DNA from: Barnesiella sp. An22
GTDB lineage: Bacteria; Bacteroidota; Bacteroidia; Bacteroidales; Barnesiellaceae
Assembly: GCF_002159975.1 (NCBI RefSeq)
Contig: NZ_NFJR01000001.1
Coordinates: 578,030-642,029 of the forward strand
Direction of reading: 5' to 3'
DNA: 64,000 bases
Part shown: positions 8,681 through 18,382 of the stretch, piece after piece
How the letters are laid out: each line of letters begins with the position of its first letter
How positions within the stretch are numbered: position 1 is the first letter of the stretch
Position numbers and translations under genes: made by a program
Notes under the pieces: generated by a model
Told to the model about the DNA's origin: nothing
Seen by the model: the letters and a program-made list of their open reading frames with translations, nothing else
Database searches by the model: none

Positions 8681-10453
8681 CTATATCTCCAATCTGGGGG
8701 TCGACGATTCTTTTTTCGCCTCAGCCGACTTCTTACGAATCACAACCTTCTCTTTCTCTTTCTTCTTGGGAACAGGTTTGGTGTAGGTAATCTCGAAGGG
8801 GAATATCGATGAGGGGCATCCTTTTTCGGTAACAAATATATTCAAGCTGTTGTCCCCCTCTTGCAGATTATAGACGGTACATTTATAGCGGGTCTCCGAT
8901 ATTTTTTCGTAATCGACCGTAATGGAGTCGGCCTCGATTCTTACTTCAAACGGATAGTCACCCTCACCCACATTACGCTGGGCGTTGATATTGATGGTAA
9001 ATGAAGCGACACCGTTGTCGACGGTTGTCTCAGAATCGATGGGGTCGACATTATAGTATTTCAAATGCCAGGCTCGTACCCGTATAGGACTGTCGAACAT
9101 CGATATGCCATCGTACGAGACAACCATGGGAGAGTAGGTAATCTCGGTAATCGTATCGGGTAACGAACGCGGAATATTGAGCGAACAATTATACACGACA
9201 AAGTTTCCGCTTTCGGTATCTTTGGTTTCACGAGACGTCTTGTCGATGATACAACCTGTCGATTCCGGAATATCGATGCGAGCCTCTTTGGCCGAAATTT
9301 CGGCCGGTAAGTCCAAGCGAACCTGAGTCTCGAATTTTTGATGTCTAAAGGCAATATCTTCACCCTTGTTGACACTTATCTGGTAGGTCAAATCGGGCAA
9401 GATTTCAAGGATACCCCATCTCCCTTGTTTCTTTACAAACGCTCTGTTTCCATACATAAGAGACACCTCGTCGAACTGTTGGGGTAAAATAGGCTTTGAG
9501 TTCATGGACAAGCCTTTCTGTCCTTTGCCATACGAAGAGAGCGAGGTTTCATACTTGACAGGGGTCGAGACGGAAGTCTCGAACAGAAGATCTTCGTCGT
9601 CAAACGTAAATCGTGCAGGCACCAGCTCGTTATCGAACCGAAGAACGGCTTTTTGCTTCCGTCCATATTTGGCACGTATAACCACACTGTCGGAAGGCAG
9701 ACTCAAGAAATATTGTCTATAATCGCCCTCGAGGGTCAGATGCCGTCGTTTTTCCGATTCTTCGTCTCCCCAGAGCAAGGGCTCAAACATCCCCGTAGAG
9801 GCACTGAACCAATACAGTTTATTCTTGATTACGGCTACCCCTTTCCCATTGGGACCGATGCCAGACAAGAAACTGATTTCGTCGGGTTCAAAATCCTTTA
9901 CTTTTTCACCGTTATATATCCTGTAATATATCAAACGATTACCCGAAGTATGATAGCCATAATAAGGGTCTTTCCGCTTATCCATCTGTGCGAATGTCAA
10001 GTAAGGTGCATATCCCGAGTGAAAAGGATAGGACTTTACACTCTCGGCCATATAGGCCACATTACCATCCCGCATGCAATAGCCATAACTGTCGCCATCC
10101 TTGAAACAGAGATAGCCGTCGTGAAAATAGGGATCGTCATAGGCAATCTCCATATCAGGAAGAGCCGTAAAGGTTCCCGACATATCGATGAATCCAATAA
10201 TCGACCTCGTATTCTTTTCTACAATGGTAGCTACACCTTCGTTAAAAGCCTGAATTTCATGCTCTGTCTCAAATATCCGTTTCCCGTCAAAGGTCCATAA
10301 CGAAGTCCATCCGGCAGAATCTGTCGCCAAGATACGATTATCGACTTTTACCGACAATGAATTGAACACGGGGTGTATGACCCACTTCGCCAGTTGCGCC
10401 TCGACGGAAACACATCCTATCAAGCCAATGAATAACAGCAGTATTTTTCTCAT
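8681..10453 (-). CDS. Exported protein with WG-like repeats
   Basis: A 590-aa protein with a signal peptide (MRKILLLFIGLIGC, cleavage near VEAQ). The N-terminal half has several degenerate WG-like units in which an aromatic-Gly pair precedes a short strand (GFIDMSG, YGYCMRD, WGILEIL), as in WG repeat/beta-propeller-like proteins. The C-terminal half looks like Ig-type beta-sandwich domains, and the protein ends in a Lys/Glu-rich tail. No catalytic motif is visible. It lies between the kinase and the phosphatase (6 bases and 4 bases away), so it may be an envelope protein that senses or is controlled by that pair. Function unknown. Confidence 0.7.
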   Translation of the reverse strand: MRKILLLFIGLIGCVSVEAQLAKWVIHPVFNSLSVKVDNRILATDSAGWTSLWTFDGKRIFETEHEIQAFNEGVATIVEKNTRSIIGFIDMSGTFTALPDMEIAYDDPYFHDGYLCFKDGDSYGYCMRDGNVAYMAESVKSYPFHSGYAPYLTFAQMDKRKDPYYGYHTSGNRLIYYRIYNGEKVKDFEPDEISFLSGIGPNGKGVAVIKNKLYWFSASTGMFEPLLWGDEESEKRRHLTLEGDYRQYFLSLPSDSVVIRAKYGRKQKAVLRFDNELVPARFTFDDEDLLFETSVSTPVKYETSLSSYGKGQKGLSMNSKPILPQQFDEVSLMYGNRAFVKKQGRWGILEILPDLTYQISVNKGEDIAFRHQKFETQVRLDLPAEISAKEARIDIPESTGCIIDKTSRETKDTESGNFVVYNCSLNIPRSLPDTITEITYSPMVVSYDGISMFDSPIRVRAWHLKYYNVDPIDSETTVDNGVASFTININAQRNVGEGDYPFEVRIEADSITVDYEKISETRYKCTVYNLQEGDNSLNIFVTEKGCPSSIFPFEITYTKPVPKKKEKEKVVIRKKSAEAKKESSTPRLEI

Positions 10454-10459
10454 AAATAT

Positions 10460-11965
10460 TTATTTTTTTGATATTTTACTTTTATTTTCTTCCAACATGT
10501 TAAGGCCTCTTTCTATCCGATTTATCAAAAGTGTATCGTTGCACTGCTCGGCCCATATCTTTGCCTGCAGTAACAGGTATTCGGCTCGATCTACATCTTT
10601 CACAAAAACCTTATTGGGGTTGACATAATAGCAGGCCAACCGATACAAGGCATTGGCATTGATACTGGGATAAGCCGGATTGTTAAACTCTTCTATCCTC
10701 GTAAACAGTCCAATCGCCTTATTATTGATCTGATGCGATTGGGGCAGAAACTCTTCATCTGTACCTCGTGGATACAACTCGATATGAAGCAACTGTTTTC
10801 GTGCCACCGAAGCACTGTCGGAATACCAGCCATAGGTAAATGCCTGTTCATACAAAGCCGGTATATACCCCAAAGATCCAAGGCTATCCATCAGGTTCAA
10901 TCCTTCGGACAAAGAGGCGACATCGTCAGTATTCACCAACGCCAGAGCTTTTGCAAAAACCTCTTCATTGGTCAAATGCTCGGGAGCCCGCCTGGAAACA
11001 AACAGAAAAGCAACAATCCCCAAAATGATAACAAGACCGACCAAACCGCCTATCATATATTTCCCGACAGAACGCACCGGATAACGCTCCAATTGAGCGG
11101 CTCGGCAAATCTCCTTCGCCGAAGGCCGCTTGGCCGGGTCCAACGCAAGACAATCTGAAATGAGTTTCTTAATATCGCCGGGTATCGGTTGTGTTATAGG
11201 CGGTAATGAAAGTTGTTTGTCCAACTGCTCTTTTCCCCCTAATTCTCCAAAAGGTACCTTACCGGTTATCAACTCATACAACGTGGCTCCAAAAGACCAA
11301 ATATCGCTCTCCGGAGTAGCCTCATATTCTTCGGTAAAGCGTTCGGGAGCCATATAGGCCATAGTTCCGCTTTGCGTATCCTTATCCTCTCGATTCAATC
11401 CGCCTCGATGCGAACTGATGCCAAAATCGGTAATCGCGTAATTGTTGTTATCGTCAATCAAGATATTGGCCGGTTTTATATCTTGATGTACAATCGTTGG
11501 ATTAAAGGCATGCAGATAGGCCAATCCAGCCGAAACATCGGCAATATATCGCCACAGTTCTCTCTTATCGGTAATTTTTCCCTGCAGCTGTTCCGATGAA
11601 CCATTCTGACAAAAAGGCAAGACCAGATAAGGAATGCCATCTACAATAGAAAAATTTATAGGTTGTACCAAATTGGAATGATGACAATTAAAGACAATCT
11701 TAAATTCATCTCTAAATCGCTGTTCTCCAAGATCCAAGGCATTTTTAGGCCTGTAGATTTTTATCGCGACCTTTATTCCAGACTCTTCTTGAGATATTAT
11801 AGTATCGTCATCATCGTTATATATTTCGTCTATCGTATTCGTATCCAATGCAAGCCACACATCGGCAGTACCACCATCGGAACTCAAGGTGCGAAGCAAC
11901 TTATAACGACCATCAAATAAAATGCCACGTTCGGCAATCGAATTCATATTTTCCATTTTATACAC
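10460..11965 (-). CDS. Hanks-type Ser/Thr protein kinase with a membrane segment (PpkA-like)
   Basis: A 501-aa membrane kinase. The cytosolic kinase domain (about 20-290) has a Gly-rich loop (SDGGTADVW), the VAIK lysine at about 69, catalytic HQDIKPAN at about 160-167, DFG at about 180-182 and the APE motif at about 206-208. The usual HRD is HQD, so it is a non-RD kinase, but all catalytic residues are present. One transmembrane helix (about 303-324) precedes a ~170-aa extracytoplasmic domain with TPR/Sel1-like helices. Start could be 11965, 11956 or 11947. In proteobacterial T6SS, PpkA phosphorylates an FHA protein; here the FHA domain is on the 20360-22756 protein. I infer a phosphorylation switch for secretion. 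Confidence 0.9.
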   Translation of the reverse strand: MYKMENMNSIAERGILFDGRYKLLRTLSSDGGTADVWLALDTNTIDEIYNDDDDTIISQEESGIKVAIKIYRPKNALDLGEQRFRDEFKIVFNCHHSNLVQPINFSIVDGIPYLVLPFCQNGSSEQLQGKITDKRELWRYIADVSAGLAYLHAFNPTIVHQDIKPANILIDDNNNYAITDFGISSHRGGLNREDKDTQSGTMAYMAPERFTEEYEATPESDIWSFGATLYELITGKVPFGELGGKEQLDKQLSLPPITQPIPGDIKKLISDCLALDPAKRPSAKEICRAAQLERYPVRSVGKYMIGGLVGLVIILGIVAFLFVSRRAPEHLTNEEVFAKALALVNTDDVASLSEGLNLMDSLGSLGYIPALYEQAFTYGWYSDSASVARKQLLHIELYPRGTDEEFLPQSHQINNKAIGLFTRIEEFNNPAYPSINANALYRLACYYVNPNKVFVKDVDRAEYLLLQAKIWAEQCNDTLLINRIERGLNMLEENKSKISKK

Positions 11966-12088
11966 AAAAAATGCAGGGACCTTCTACACACTGAGGGTAG
12001 ACTATGTTCTCAATACTCGCTCGGGGATTACACATTTCCGACTTCTGATTCTTCATACTTCATAATTCTTACTGCGAAGAGCTTCATA

Positions 12089-13072
12089 TTACTTCAACCG
12101 TATTCGAGTGCCCTCTTTAAGTCTTACATAGTCATTCAAATCGTTCATCTTCGCCAATCGATGCAACTGTATTCCAAATTTTTGAGATACCTCGTACAGA
12201 GTCTCTCCACCAGTTGCCCAATAGACATCCTGTGCACCGTCGTATTTTTTCTTCTTTTTATTCAGGAATATAATATCACCAGCCTTCACTTGATATTCCG
12301 ACTCCAACTCATTATACTTCAACAAATCTATGGGCGATATATCGTGTTTGCGAGAGACCGAAGCCAGCGTTTCCCCAGGTTGGACTACGGTACAATGAAT
12401 GTTGTTGATTTCAACCGCATATCGCTGCATGGCCTCAACAATGATACGTTGCTCGTCGGTCTCCTCATCTTCGGGAATCACACAAGTTTCATCAAATACG
12501 GGTTTTTCCTGTTCGATATATTTTGTAATAATAACCGTCTTCCCGGGCCTAAGCTTTACACCTCCATTGATTGCATACAATTTGTACTGATCAATTATTC
12601 CTATCAAGGCTTGAGCATAATTAGGAGCAGTCGCATATCCAGCCTTTTTCAAACCATATGCCCAGCTTCGATAATCATAAACGCTAAAACTGAATAGATT
12701 CCGATAATACTTACTGGTACTCAATAATTGGGCGTAATCCCGGAACGAAGATTCGGCCGAATCATAACACCGAAATCGACTTTTAGTCTTTTCATCGTCC
12801 CATGCCAAGTAGACACGGCCGGTCCAACTTATTCCGGCCTTAATACAAAAATGATTGTTAGAAGCTCTTGTAAGGCTACTTGTTCCGGCTCCTGATTCAA
12901 GAATACTTTGTGCCAAAGTGATTGAAGCCGGAATGCCATACTCTTTTTCGAACTGTAAAGCTAAGGACTTGTATTGGGATATATAACCTCGAACCGTTTC
13001 TGCTCGCTGAGCTAAAGCACTCGATACAGACAGTAAAACAAGCAACAAGACAGATACAGAAAGAGGCCTCAT
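12089..13072 (-). CDS. Exported N-acetylglucosaminidase with two LysM domains
   Basis: A 327-aa secreted peptidoglycan hydrolase. A signal peptide (cleavage near ALA) is followed by a FlgJ-type glucosaminidase domain (about 25-180) with the catalytic Glu in QSILESGAG and the family motif ASNNHFCIK. Two LysM domains follow (about 220-265 and 280-325) that bind glycan. The ATG lies just downstream of the preceding gene's stop, in the T6SS operon. Known parallel: proteobacterial T6SS recruit a lytic transglycosylase to pass the cell wall. I infer local wall remodelling for apparatus assembly; a secreted wall-degrading effector is less likely because it has its own signal peptide. The 123-base gap before the kinase shows no gene. 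Confidence 0.88.
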   Translation of the reverse strand: MRPLSVSVLLLVLLSVSSALAQRAETVRGYISQYKSLALQFEKEYGIPASITLAQSILESGAGTSSLTRASNNHFCIKAGISWTGRVYLAWDDEKTKSRFRCYDSAESSFRDYAQLLSTSKYYRNLFSFSVYDYRSWAYGLKKAGYATAPNYAQALIGIIDQYKLYAINGGVKLRPGKTVIITKYIEQEKPVFDETCVIPEDEETDEQRIIVEAMQRYAVEINNIHCTVVQPGETLASVSRKHDISPIDLLKYNELESEYQVKAGDIIFLNKKKKKYDGAQDVYWATGGETLYEVSQKFGIQLHRLAKMNDLNDYVRLKEGTRIRLK

Positions 13073-13073
13073 A

Positions 13074-14219
13074 TCAAAAAATTCGCACTATGCTTTTATA
13101 GCCTTCAAGTGCAGTTTCCGAAAACGACACTTCGGCCTCGTCCATAAAATATGTTATCAGAGCAGCTATAAGTATGGCAACAATAGCGACAATAACCGCA
13201 ATCCACCCGGCCGATATAGATGCACCCACTACAGCCCCGACAATCAGCTGTGCAAGTACAAACGAAGCAAATCCGACTACTATATCATCCAGAAACTCAA
13301 AAAAATGTTTGACGATTTTTGCCTTCCATGCCTCTGTACCCCATTCATCTACCTGACATAAATCATAAATGAGGTCCTTCAGATTCAACAGCACCAAGAG
13401 TCCTCCACCTTTAATCGTAATACCAGGCTTACTCTTTAAAGCACTTAACTCTATTCGCCCGGTTATTCCCTTACTGGCCAAAAATTTTTCTATTTTACTT
13501 AATACGTCAAACTTCTTCAGCTCGCCGATTAAATCCAAACTGGCCCTTTGGGCTTGACGGGTATTTATGCGAATCGCCTGCTTCGACTTAGAAACAGCTC
13601 GCTGAGCTGCACGAATATTCAACTCCGCTACCGAGCTCTTCGCACCAAAACCGGGCTGTTTGGCTAACGCCATGTTTTTTGCAATCGTATCATTGGCTAC
13701 CGTATTCTTTCCCAATAATTGCTTTAACTCTTTCATCTTCGGATCAAATCTTGTTGCAAAAGCTACATACCGATTTTTTAGAGCACCCGCATCTAACCGG
13801 CCCAAACTATTCACATATCGTATTTCGCCCTTGACAAAATCGTTGGTATTACTCAAAAACGCGCCTATGGCATCGATAGCCTTTACAAGAAAAGATTTAT
13901 CGGCCAATCCCTGCGTATCGTAATAGGGTTTTAAGGAACTTGATTGAGCTGTAATTATAGGTATTCGCTTATATGAATCGGCAATATAATCTATGGTCGT
14001 AGGGCCTAAGACTCCAGATGCAGGGGTTATACCCCGATAAATTTGATATGCTTTGACGGCCTGAGCTGTTTTAGGACCGTAAATGCCATCCTCCGACAAG
14101 TATTCCCAATTCAGATGATACTGCGTGCGAATACGATTAAGCATCGCCTGAATTTCCCGAACCGTTGAATCTGCTTTCGATTTAGTAGAAGGGCTATAAT
14201 TATAATACTGTGCTGCCAT
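13074..14219 (-). CDS. Peptidoglycan-binding domain protein with C-terminal membrane helices
   Basis: A 381-aa protein without a signal peptide. Residues ~15-75 match the peptidoglycan-binding domain 1 fold (EDGIYGPKTAQAVKAYQ followed by GVLGPTT). The middle is helical and Lys-rich. The C-terminus holds two hydrophobic stretches (about 310-335 and 340-365) rich in Ala/Gly/Ile that could be membrane helices. This arrangement, a non-Sec wall-binding module plus a hydrophobic hairpin, is what one expects of a T6SS-delivered pore-forming toxin, but its place between tssF and the glucosaminidase would also suit an apparatus part. No immunity gene is obvious next to it. Function is open. Confidence 0.7.
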   Translation of the reverse strand: MAAQYYNYSPSTKSKADSTVREIQAMLNRIRTQYHLNWEYLSEDGIYGPKTAQAVKAYQIYRGITPASGVLGPTTIDYIADSYKRIPIITAQSSSLKPYYDTQGLADKSFLVKAIDAIGAFLSNTNDFVKGEIRYVNSLGRLDAGALKNRYVAFATRFDPKMKELKQLLGKNTVANDTIAKNMALAKQPGFGAKSSVAELNIRAAQRAVSKSKQAIRINTRQAQRASLDLIGELKKFDVLSKIEKFLASKGITGRIELSALKSKPGITIKGGGLLVLLNLKDLIYDLCQVDEWGTEAWKAKIVKHFFEFLDDIVVGFASFVLAQLIVGAVVGASISAGWIAVIVAIVAILIAALITYFMDEAEVSFSETALEGYKSIVRIF

Positions 14220-14225
14220 ACTTAA

Positions 14226-16001
14226 CTATCCCATATCAATTAAGGTCACAATAATCGGCATCGATATACAAGATTTCTCTGTAATCTTTTGCCGCAGATT
14301 GTAATCTAAAGCCATTGACTCCGCCTTTTGATAATTTTTACTATCCTTGAATAAAATGTCTATGTATAGACCTCTCTTTAACCGAGGTCCGCCTCCGGCT
14401 CCTTGTACCTGAATACTATATTTGATACGATCCATCTCGTCTTTTCCAAACTCCTTCAACAGTTGCATCCGCAAAAATGCGTCTATGTCCATTTTGGTAT
14501 ACAACCGATCCGACGTGAGCGTATAGTATCTTAACAACTCATATCTTTGATCGGCATCCGGCTTATCCTCACCCCCCATTCCCGACGTTATCACAGAGAC
14601 CTCCTTTTCAACTGCAGCATCTTTTTTATTCTCCATCAACTCTCCTGACTTGGGGGCATTACCAATTCGGCCCCAAGTCGTAAGATACGATACTTTTACA
14701 ACGGAAGACAACTGAGCCTGATTTACATTGCGCATCGCATAAACCCCTTCGTCGAATTGATTTCGGGAATCGCCCCCAGAGACAACACTCTTTCCGATAC
14801 GATTGATAATATTCCGCAACGATTTTATCAATTCGCCATCTTTCAATCCATGATAATCGACAAACGCATAATAGTCATCGATAAATCGATTATACAGATT
14901 GCGTACATCTCTATACAATAAATCTTTATTATAACAAGAGGCATTGAAATCTCGAATCACAACATCATCTTCGATTTGGCTAAAGCCCTGTTTTTGCGAA
15001 GTAGAACTCGTCTCTATCAAGTGAAAGAAATAGGCTCCATCACTTTTTGTTAATTGGGCTATCGGAGAGGATTGCGTCAAAGAGACACTATTGAAGCCCA
15101 CATTCACTACGGGTACCACATTGGGCAAGATTTCAATCGTATCGGGAACCTCATATTGATTACCAAAATCGAAAAGTATCCATAGTGTATTATTCCCAAA
15201 CGTATCTAAATCACTACTTTCCAAAGATTTCTGAAAAGACTTTGGATACGCTTTACCTTTGAATACATCCCGATCGACCAGCGCATCGGTAATATAAATC
15301 AGACGTCCATCATCATTCTGACTCGACAAGACTTGTTTCCAACAAGACAAGGCTTCAAAAAAAGAATGGTGTGCCTGTTGTGAATCAAACGGCTCGATAA
15401 TAGCGATTCGTTCCATCTGCTCTGCCGAAGCAAAAGCCAACTCTACCGGTCCATTACCTGCATACACTTTCTGTGGAAGCAAACCATTCGTCCCCCTTAT
15501 AAAAAACGAGACATGGGTTAGGGTCTCGATTTCTGTATCCATCTCCATGCCCAACCATACTTGTCCTTTTTGACCAGACATCACTTGCGTAATCGAGGCG
15601 CCGGTTTTAAGGACTCGTGGAGTCAACACATGCAATCGAGTGTACGGAACAATCAAGTTCGCGAAAAGCGGATAATACGACAATATCTGTTTCGCACTCA
15701 GTTTATAAGTGAAATATGTACCGTTGGCTAAACTATGGGGTACAATATCTTTTTTCTGCTTCAACGCGATTTGAACCAGACAAAGAGCTGGTATCGCATC
15801 GACCTTATTGCCCGGAATGAAATAGGAGCATAATCTATCGACTACACGACTGGGGATACTCTCGATTTCGTCTCTAATCTTTTGAGTTTGATAAATCAAT
15901 GTCGTAACCATCAATTTCGAAACCGGATCATTCATATTCTGCCCCGCCTTTTTCAGCTCTACGATTAGCTCATCTATCTGTTTTTGGATTATGCTATCCA
16001 T
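14226..16001 (-). CDS. tssF: T6SS baseplate protein TssF
   Basis: TssF is a baseplate wedge protein that with TssG, TssE and TssK forms the platform on which the contractile tube is built. The 591-aa length matches the family. The N-terminal signature (DPVSKLMVT...IRDEIESIPSRVVDRL...YFIPG) corresponds to the TssF N-terminus, where a stretch describing the helical region precedes a proline-rich turn. It has no signal or membrane segment. It is 4 bases downstream of tssE in a tssG-K-E-F block. The family identity is by pattern, as these Bacteroidetes forms are divergent. Confidence 0.8.
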   Translation of the reverse strand: MDSIIQKQIDELIVELKKAGQNMNDPVSKLMVTTLIYQTQKIRDEIESIPSRVVDRLCSYFIPGNKVDAIPALCLVQIALKQKKDIVPHSLANGTYFTYKLSAKQILSYYPLFANLIVPYTRLHVLTPRVLKTGASITQVMSGQKGQVWLGMEMDTEIETLTHVSFFIRGTNGLLPQKVYAGNGPVELAFASAEQMERIAIIEPFDSQQAHHSFFEALSCWKQVLSSQNDDGRLIYITDALVDRDVFKGKAYPKSFQKSLESSDLDTFGNNTLWILFDFGNQYEVPDTIEILPNVVPVVNVGFNSVSLTQSSPIAQLTKSDGAYFFHLIETSSTSQKQGFSQIEDDVVIRDFNASCYNKDLLYRDVRNLYNRFIDDYYAFVDYHGLKDGELIKSLRNIINRIGKSVVSGGDSRNQFDEGVYAMRNVNQAQLSSVVKVSYLTTWGRIGNAPKSGELMENKKDAAVEKEVSVITSGMGGEDKPDADQRYELLRYYTLTSDRLYTKMDIDAFLRMQLLKEFGKDEMDRIKYSIQVQGAGGGPRLKRGLYIDILFKDSKNYQKAESMALDYNLRQKITEKSCISMPIIVTLIDMG

Positions 16002-16005
16002 ATTT

Positions 16006-16506
16006 TTAAATACTTATCTTACATACAATCGGCTCGACCATAAAAGAGACTCTCTTTTCATACTGGCGACTAATCCCCAAACCTATATCGATAGCCCCGG
16101 TAATCACAACGTGCATTTCATACTTGGGCCGTTTATTCCCTACTTGATATTTCGAGGTACTCTCTTCAAGCTCAACTTTAACCTCGGGCTGTTGCAACCG
16201 TGGCTCATACGTCAGAATACTTTCCCGAATGCTCTCCTCACACTGTTTTCGAGAAATATTATCTCCTTTTGATACTCCAGACATCAAGCCCAAATAATTG
16301 TTATTAAATTCCCGAACATTGATATTCGAAAACTCATGGTTCCAATATTCAAAGCCAAACTCAGGATCAGCGTCGAAAGAACCTTTAGGCGTAAATATTA
16401 TCAAGTCCAATATGTTATCAATACTCATTTCAATATCTCCACCTTCTCGCTCAATTACGGGAGACTTATCAAATGCAATAGATAACGGGATATTGATAAA
16501 ATTCAT
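16006..16506 (-). CDS. tssE: T6SS baseplate protein TssE (gp25-like)
   Basis: A 166-aa homologue of phage T4 gp25, which starts sheath assembly on the baseplate. The order of features fits gp25: SIDNILDLIIFTPKGSF, then the acidic FGFEYW patch, then the (S)IRESILTYEPRL strand-helix segment ending in beta strands. It lies between tssK and tssF, 4 bases from the latter. Conserved EPRL with Glu is the core gp25 motif and is present. Confidence 0.85.
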   Translation of the reverse strand: MNFINIPLSIAFDKSPVIEREGGDIEMSIDNILDLIIFTPKGSFDADPEFGFEYWNHEFSNINVREFNNNYLGLMSGVSKGDNISRKQCEESIRESILTYEPRLQQPEVKVELEESTSKYQVGNKRPKYEMHVVITGAIDIGLGISRQYEKRVSFMVEPIVCKISI

Positions 16507-16521
16507 CTTCTCGTATCGTGT

Positions 16522-17502
16522 TTAAATTTCCTTCCTGTTTTTTCTCGGCTTCGGTAATTCCGGCTCCTTTACGACTTTTTTTTCTTCAACAACGACAGGT
16601 ACCTCTTCGACCATTTTAAAAACGGTCTCCATTTTTTGCGCTATCATACACAGCAACTCACACCCCTGCTCAATATCTTTATATACATTTCGCAAATCAT
16701 ACGGCTTCTGCATATACTGCAAAAATGGCTCCTGGTTCTCGAGATTGATGTGACAATCCAACCTGCAACCGAGTACAAATGCACTGACAAAATTCTGTAC
16801 TTCGGCATATAACTGATTCGGAGTAAGTGTATCTCGCTCCTTATCCAGCCTTATTGCAACCCGACTTATTGCCAAACAAACCTCAGACAAGAGTATGCGG
16901 GCCTCACACCTATCCGCTTGAATACATTTGACCCAAATATCTTTGGCCAAGGATTGTATTCGTCCCAACTGATTCATATACATCGGATGCGCCGAAAGAT
17001 ATAAACAAGGAGGAACAAAATCTATTTCATTCAATCTCCACCCATACTGATTTACGATACAACCAATCGGCAATGAATCGTCATCAATCTTACTGTTCAC
17101 ACCAAGGAGCTCAAATGTATATTTAGACTCGGAATACATCTCGTCGACTTCTCTCCACTCCCGTGCATACATTTTTACAACAAGAAGATATGCGTCGGAT
17201 TCATGATGTGCAGGAATCGCAATTCGAGTATCAAACGTATTTGAATAATTAGAATCAAACTCTATATCTACAATTTTTCCACTACGTGTAACACCATGAC
17301 AAGACAACGATGTTACCTCGAGAGTATTATTGTTGATATTGACCGATAACTCAAAAGGCTTAGATGTTGTAAAGAGCCCCAACCGACCGGCCGAGGTCAA
17401 CAATGCAGCCATATGCAACGTGTCTTCATAGGCATTATCGGCGGCAATAAAGACCTCAGGACTAAGCCGCATGCCTTTTTTCCAGGTTATTTTCCGAGAC
17501 AT
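16522..17502 (-). CDS. tssK: T6SS baseplate protein TssK
   Basis: TssK links baseplate to membrane complex in known T6SS. This 326-aa protein begins with the family opening (ITWKKGMRLSPEVF, comparable to the W-x-x-G-M-x-L-x-P-x-H/Q-F signature), followed by beta-rich shoulder and a helical C-terminal half. It is shorter than the ~440-aa proteobacterial form, as usual in Bacteroidetes. The last 30 residues are Lys/Glu/Pro-rich and probably flexible, a likely docking tail. It sits between tssG and tssE. Confidence 0.8.
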   Translation of the reverse strand: MSRKITWKKGMRLSPEVFIAADNAYEDTLHMAALLTSAGRLGLFTTSKPFELSVNINNNTLEVTSLSCHGVTRSGKIVDIEFDSNYSNTFDTRIAIPAHHESDAYLLVVKMYAREWREVDEMYSESKYTFELLGVNSKIDDDSLPIGCIVNQYGWRLNEIDFVPPCLYLSAHPMYMNQLGRIQSLAKDIWVKCIQADRCEARILLSEVCLAISRVAIRLDKERDTLTPNQLYAEVQNFVSAFVLGCRLDCHINLENQEPFLQYMQKPYDLRNVYKDIEQGCELLCMIAQKMETVFKMVEEVPVVVEEKKVVKEPELPKPRKNRKEI

Positions 17503-17508
17503 TGATTT

Positions 17509-18381
17509 TTATATATTTGTATTATAACTCAAGTAATTATAGCACATATCGTCCGATAATCTAACCGGCAACGTATCGGTTGAAATATCGAACTTTATTT
17601 TCGATTCGATTCCGACAAAATAATCATTCAAAAAACGCTCAAATACACCGACCTCTTCGACAAAATCGAGAAAAGTCGAATCGCACATACTATCGTTCCA
17701 ATAATGAATCTTATAGGTCGTTATCTCCTCGGGGAATTCATTACCCAAATAAACTTCGTCCTCACCATTCAAATAACAACTATAACGCGGCTGTCGATCG
17801 CATACAATCTCGTTGTTTTTCTGTAATTCCAATTGCAACCCTTCTTCATTAAAGATTTTCCGACACATCAAAGACAACAAGGTTTTATCGCCTCTTATCC
17901 TACTGCATTCCGGTATAAACGATTTGGCTTTAGTTACGAATCGGTTATGGCGGTATTCATCAGGCATATCATCACAAAGGATATCGACTAAAACCTTATT
18001 GTCGGAATAGTCCCGGCACTCCATGTCCAGAACCTTACAGCTGAGGTCCAACAAAAACTCATCGAAAGGTCTAAAAAAAAGTCGGGCATTATCCTCTTCG
18101 GCCTGCTGCTCTTCACAAGCCTCATGGAATCGCTTCTCTCGCTCATTGGTCGGTATATTCTCAAATCTATCAATCGAATGAAACAGCCCCTCTGGAAGAA
18201 TATCATACAAGCCATTACGACTTATCGAAATATCATAGCCTCCTTGCTCCTCAAAAATCAACTCCAAAACATCACGATATGCCGTTCGCTTATGAGTACC
18301 ACACAGCTTTATCTGTCGTTTCTCTTGGGAGAGATAATTCAATAAAATTTCTGCTTTTAAATCAGAAGGAATATACATCAT
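17509..18381 (-). CDS. tssG: T6SS baseplate protein TssG-like
   Basis: A ~290-aa soluble protein in the position of tssG, next to tssK. The segment DILPEGLFHSIDRF resembles the TssG core in which an YHALPEALFH-like motif is followed by acidic helices. I chose the ATG at 18381 (or the adjacent 18378), just after the E1-like gene stop at 18383; the upstream extension would overlap that gene and has no similarity. The family assignment rests on this motif and on context. Confidence 0.7.
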   Translation of the reverse strand: MMYIPSDLKAEILLNYLSQEKRQIKLCGTHKRTAYRDVLELIFEEQGGYDISISRNGLYDILPEGLFHSIDRFENIPTNEREKRFHEACEEQQAEEDNARLFFRPFDEFLLDLSCKVLDMECRDYSDNKVLVDILCDDMPDEYRHNRFVTKAKSFIPECSRIRGDKTLLSLMCRKIFNEEGLQLELQKNNEIVCDRQPRYSCYLNGEDEVYLGNEFPEEITTYKIHYWNDSMCDSTFLDFVEEVGVFERFLNDYFVGIESKIKFDISTDTLPVRLSDDMCYNYLSYNTNI

Positions 18382-18382
18382 A

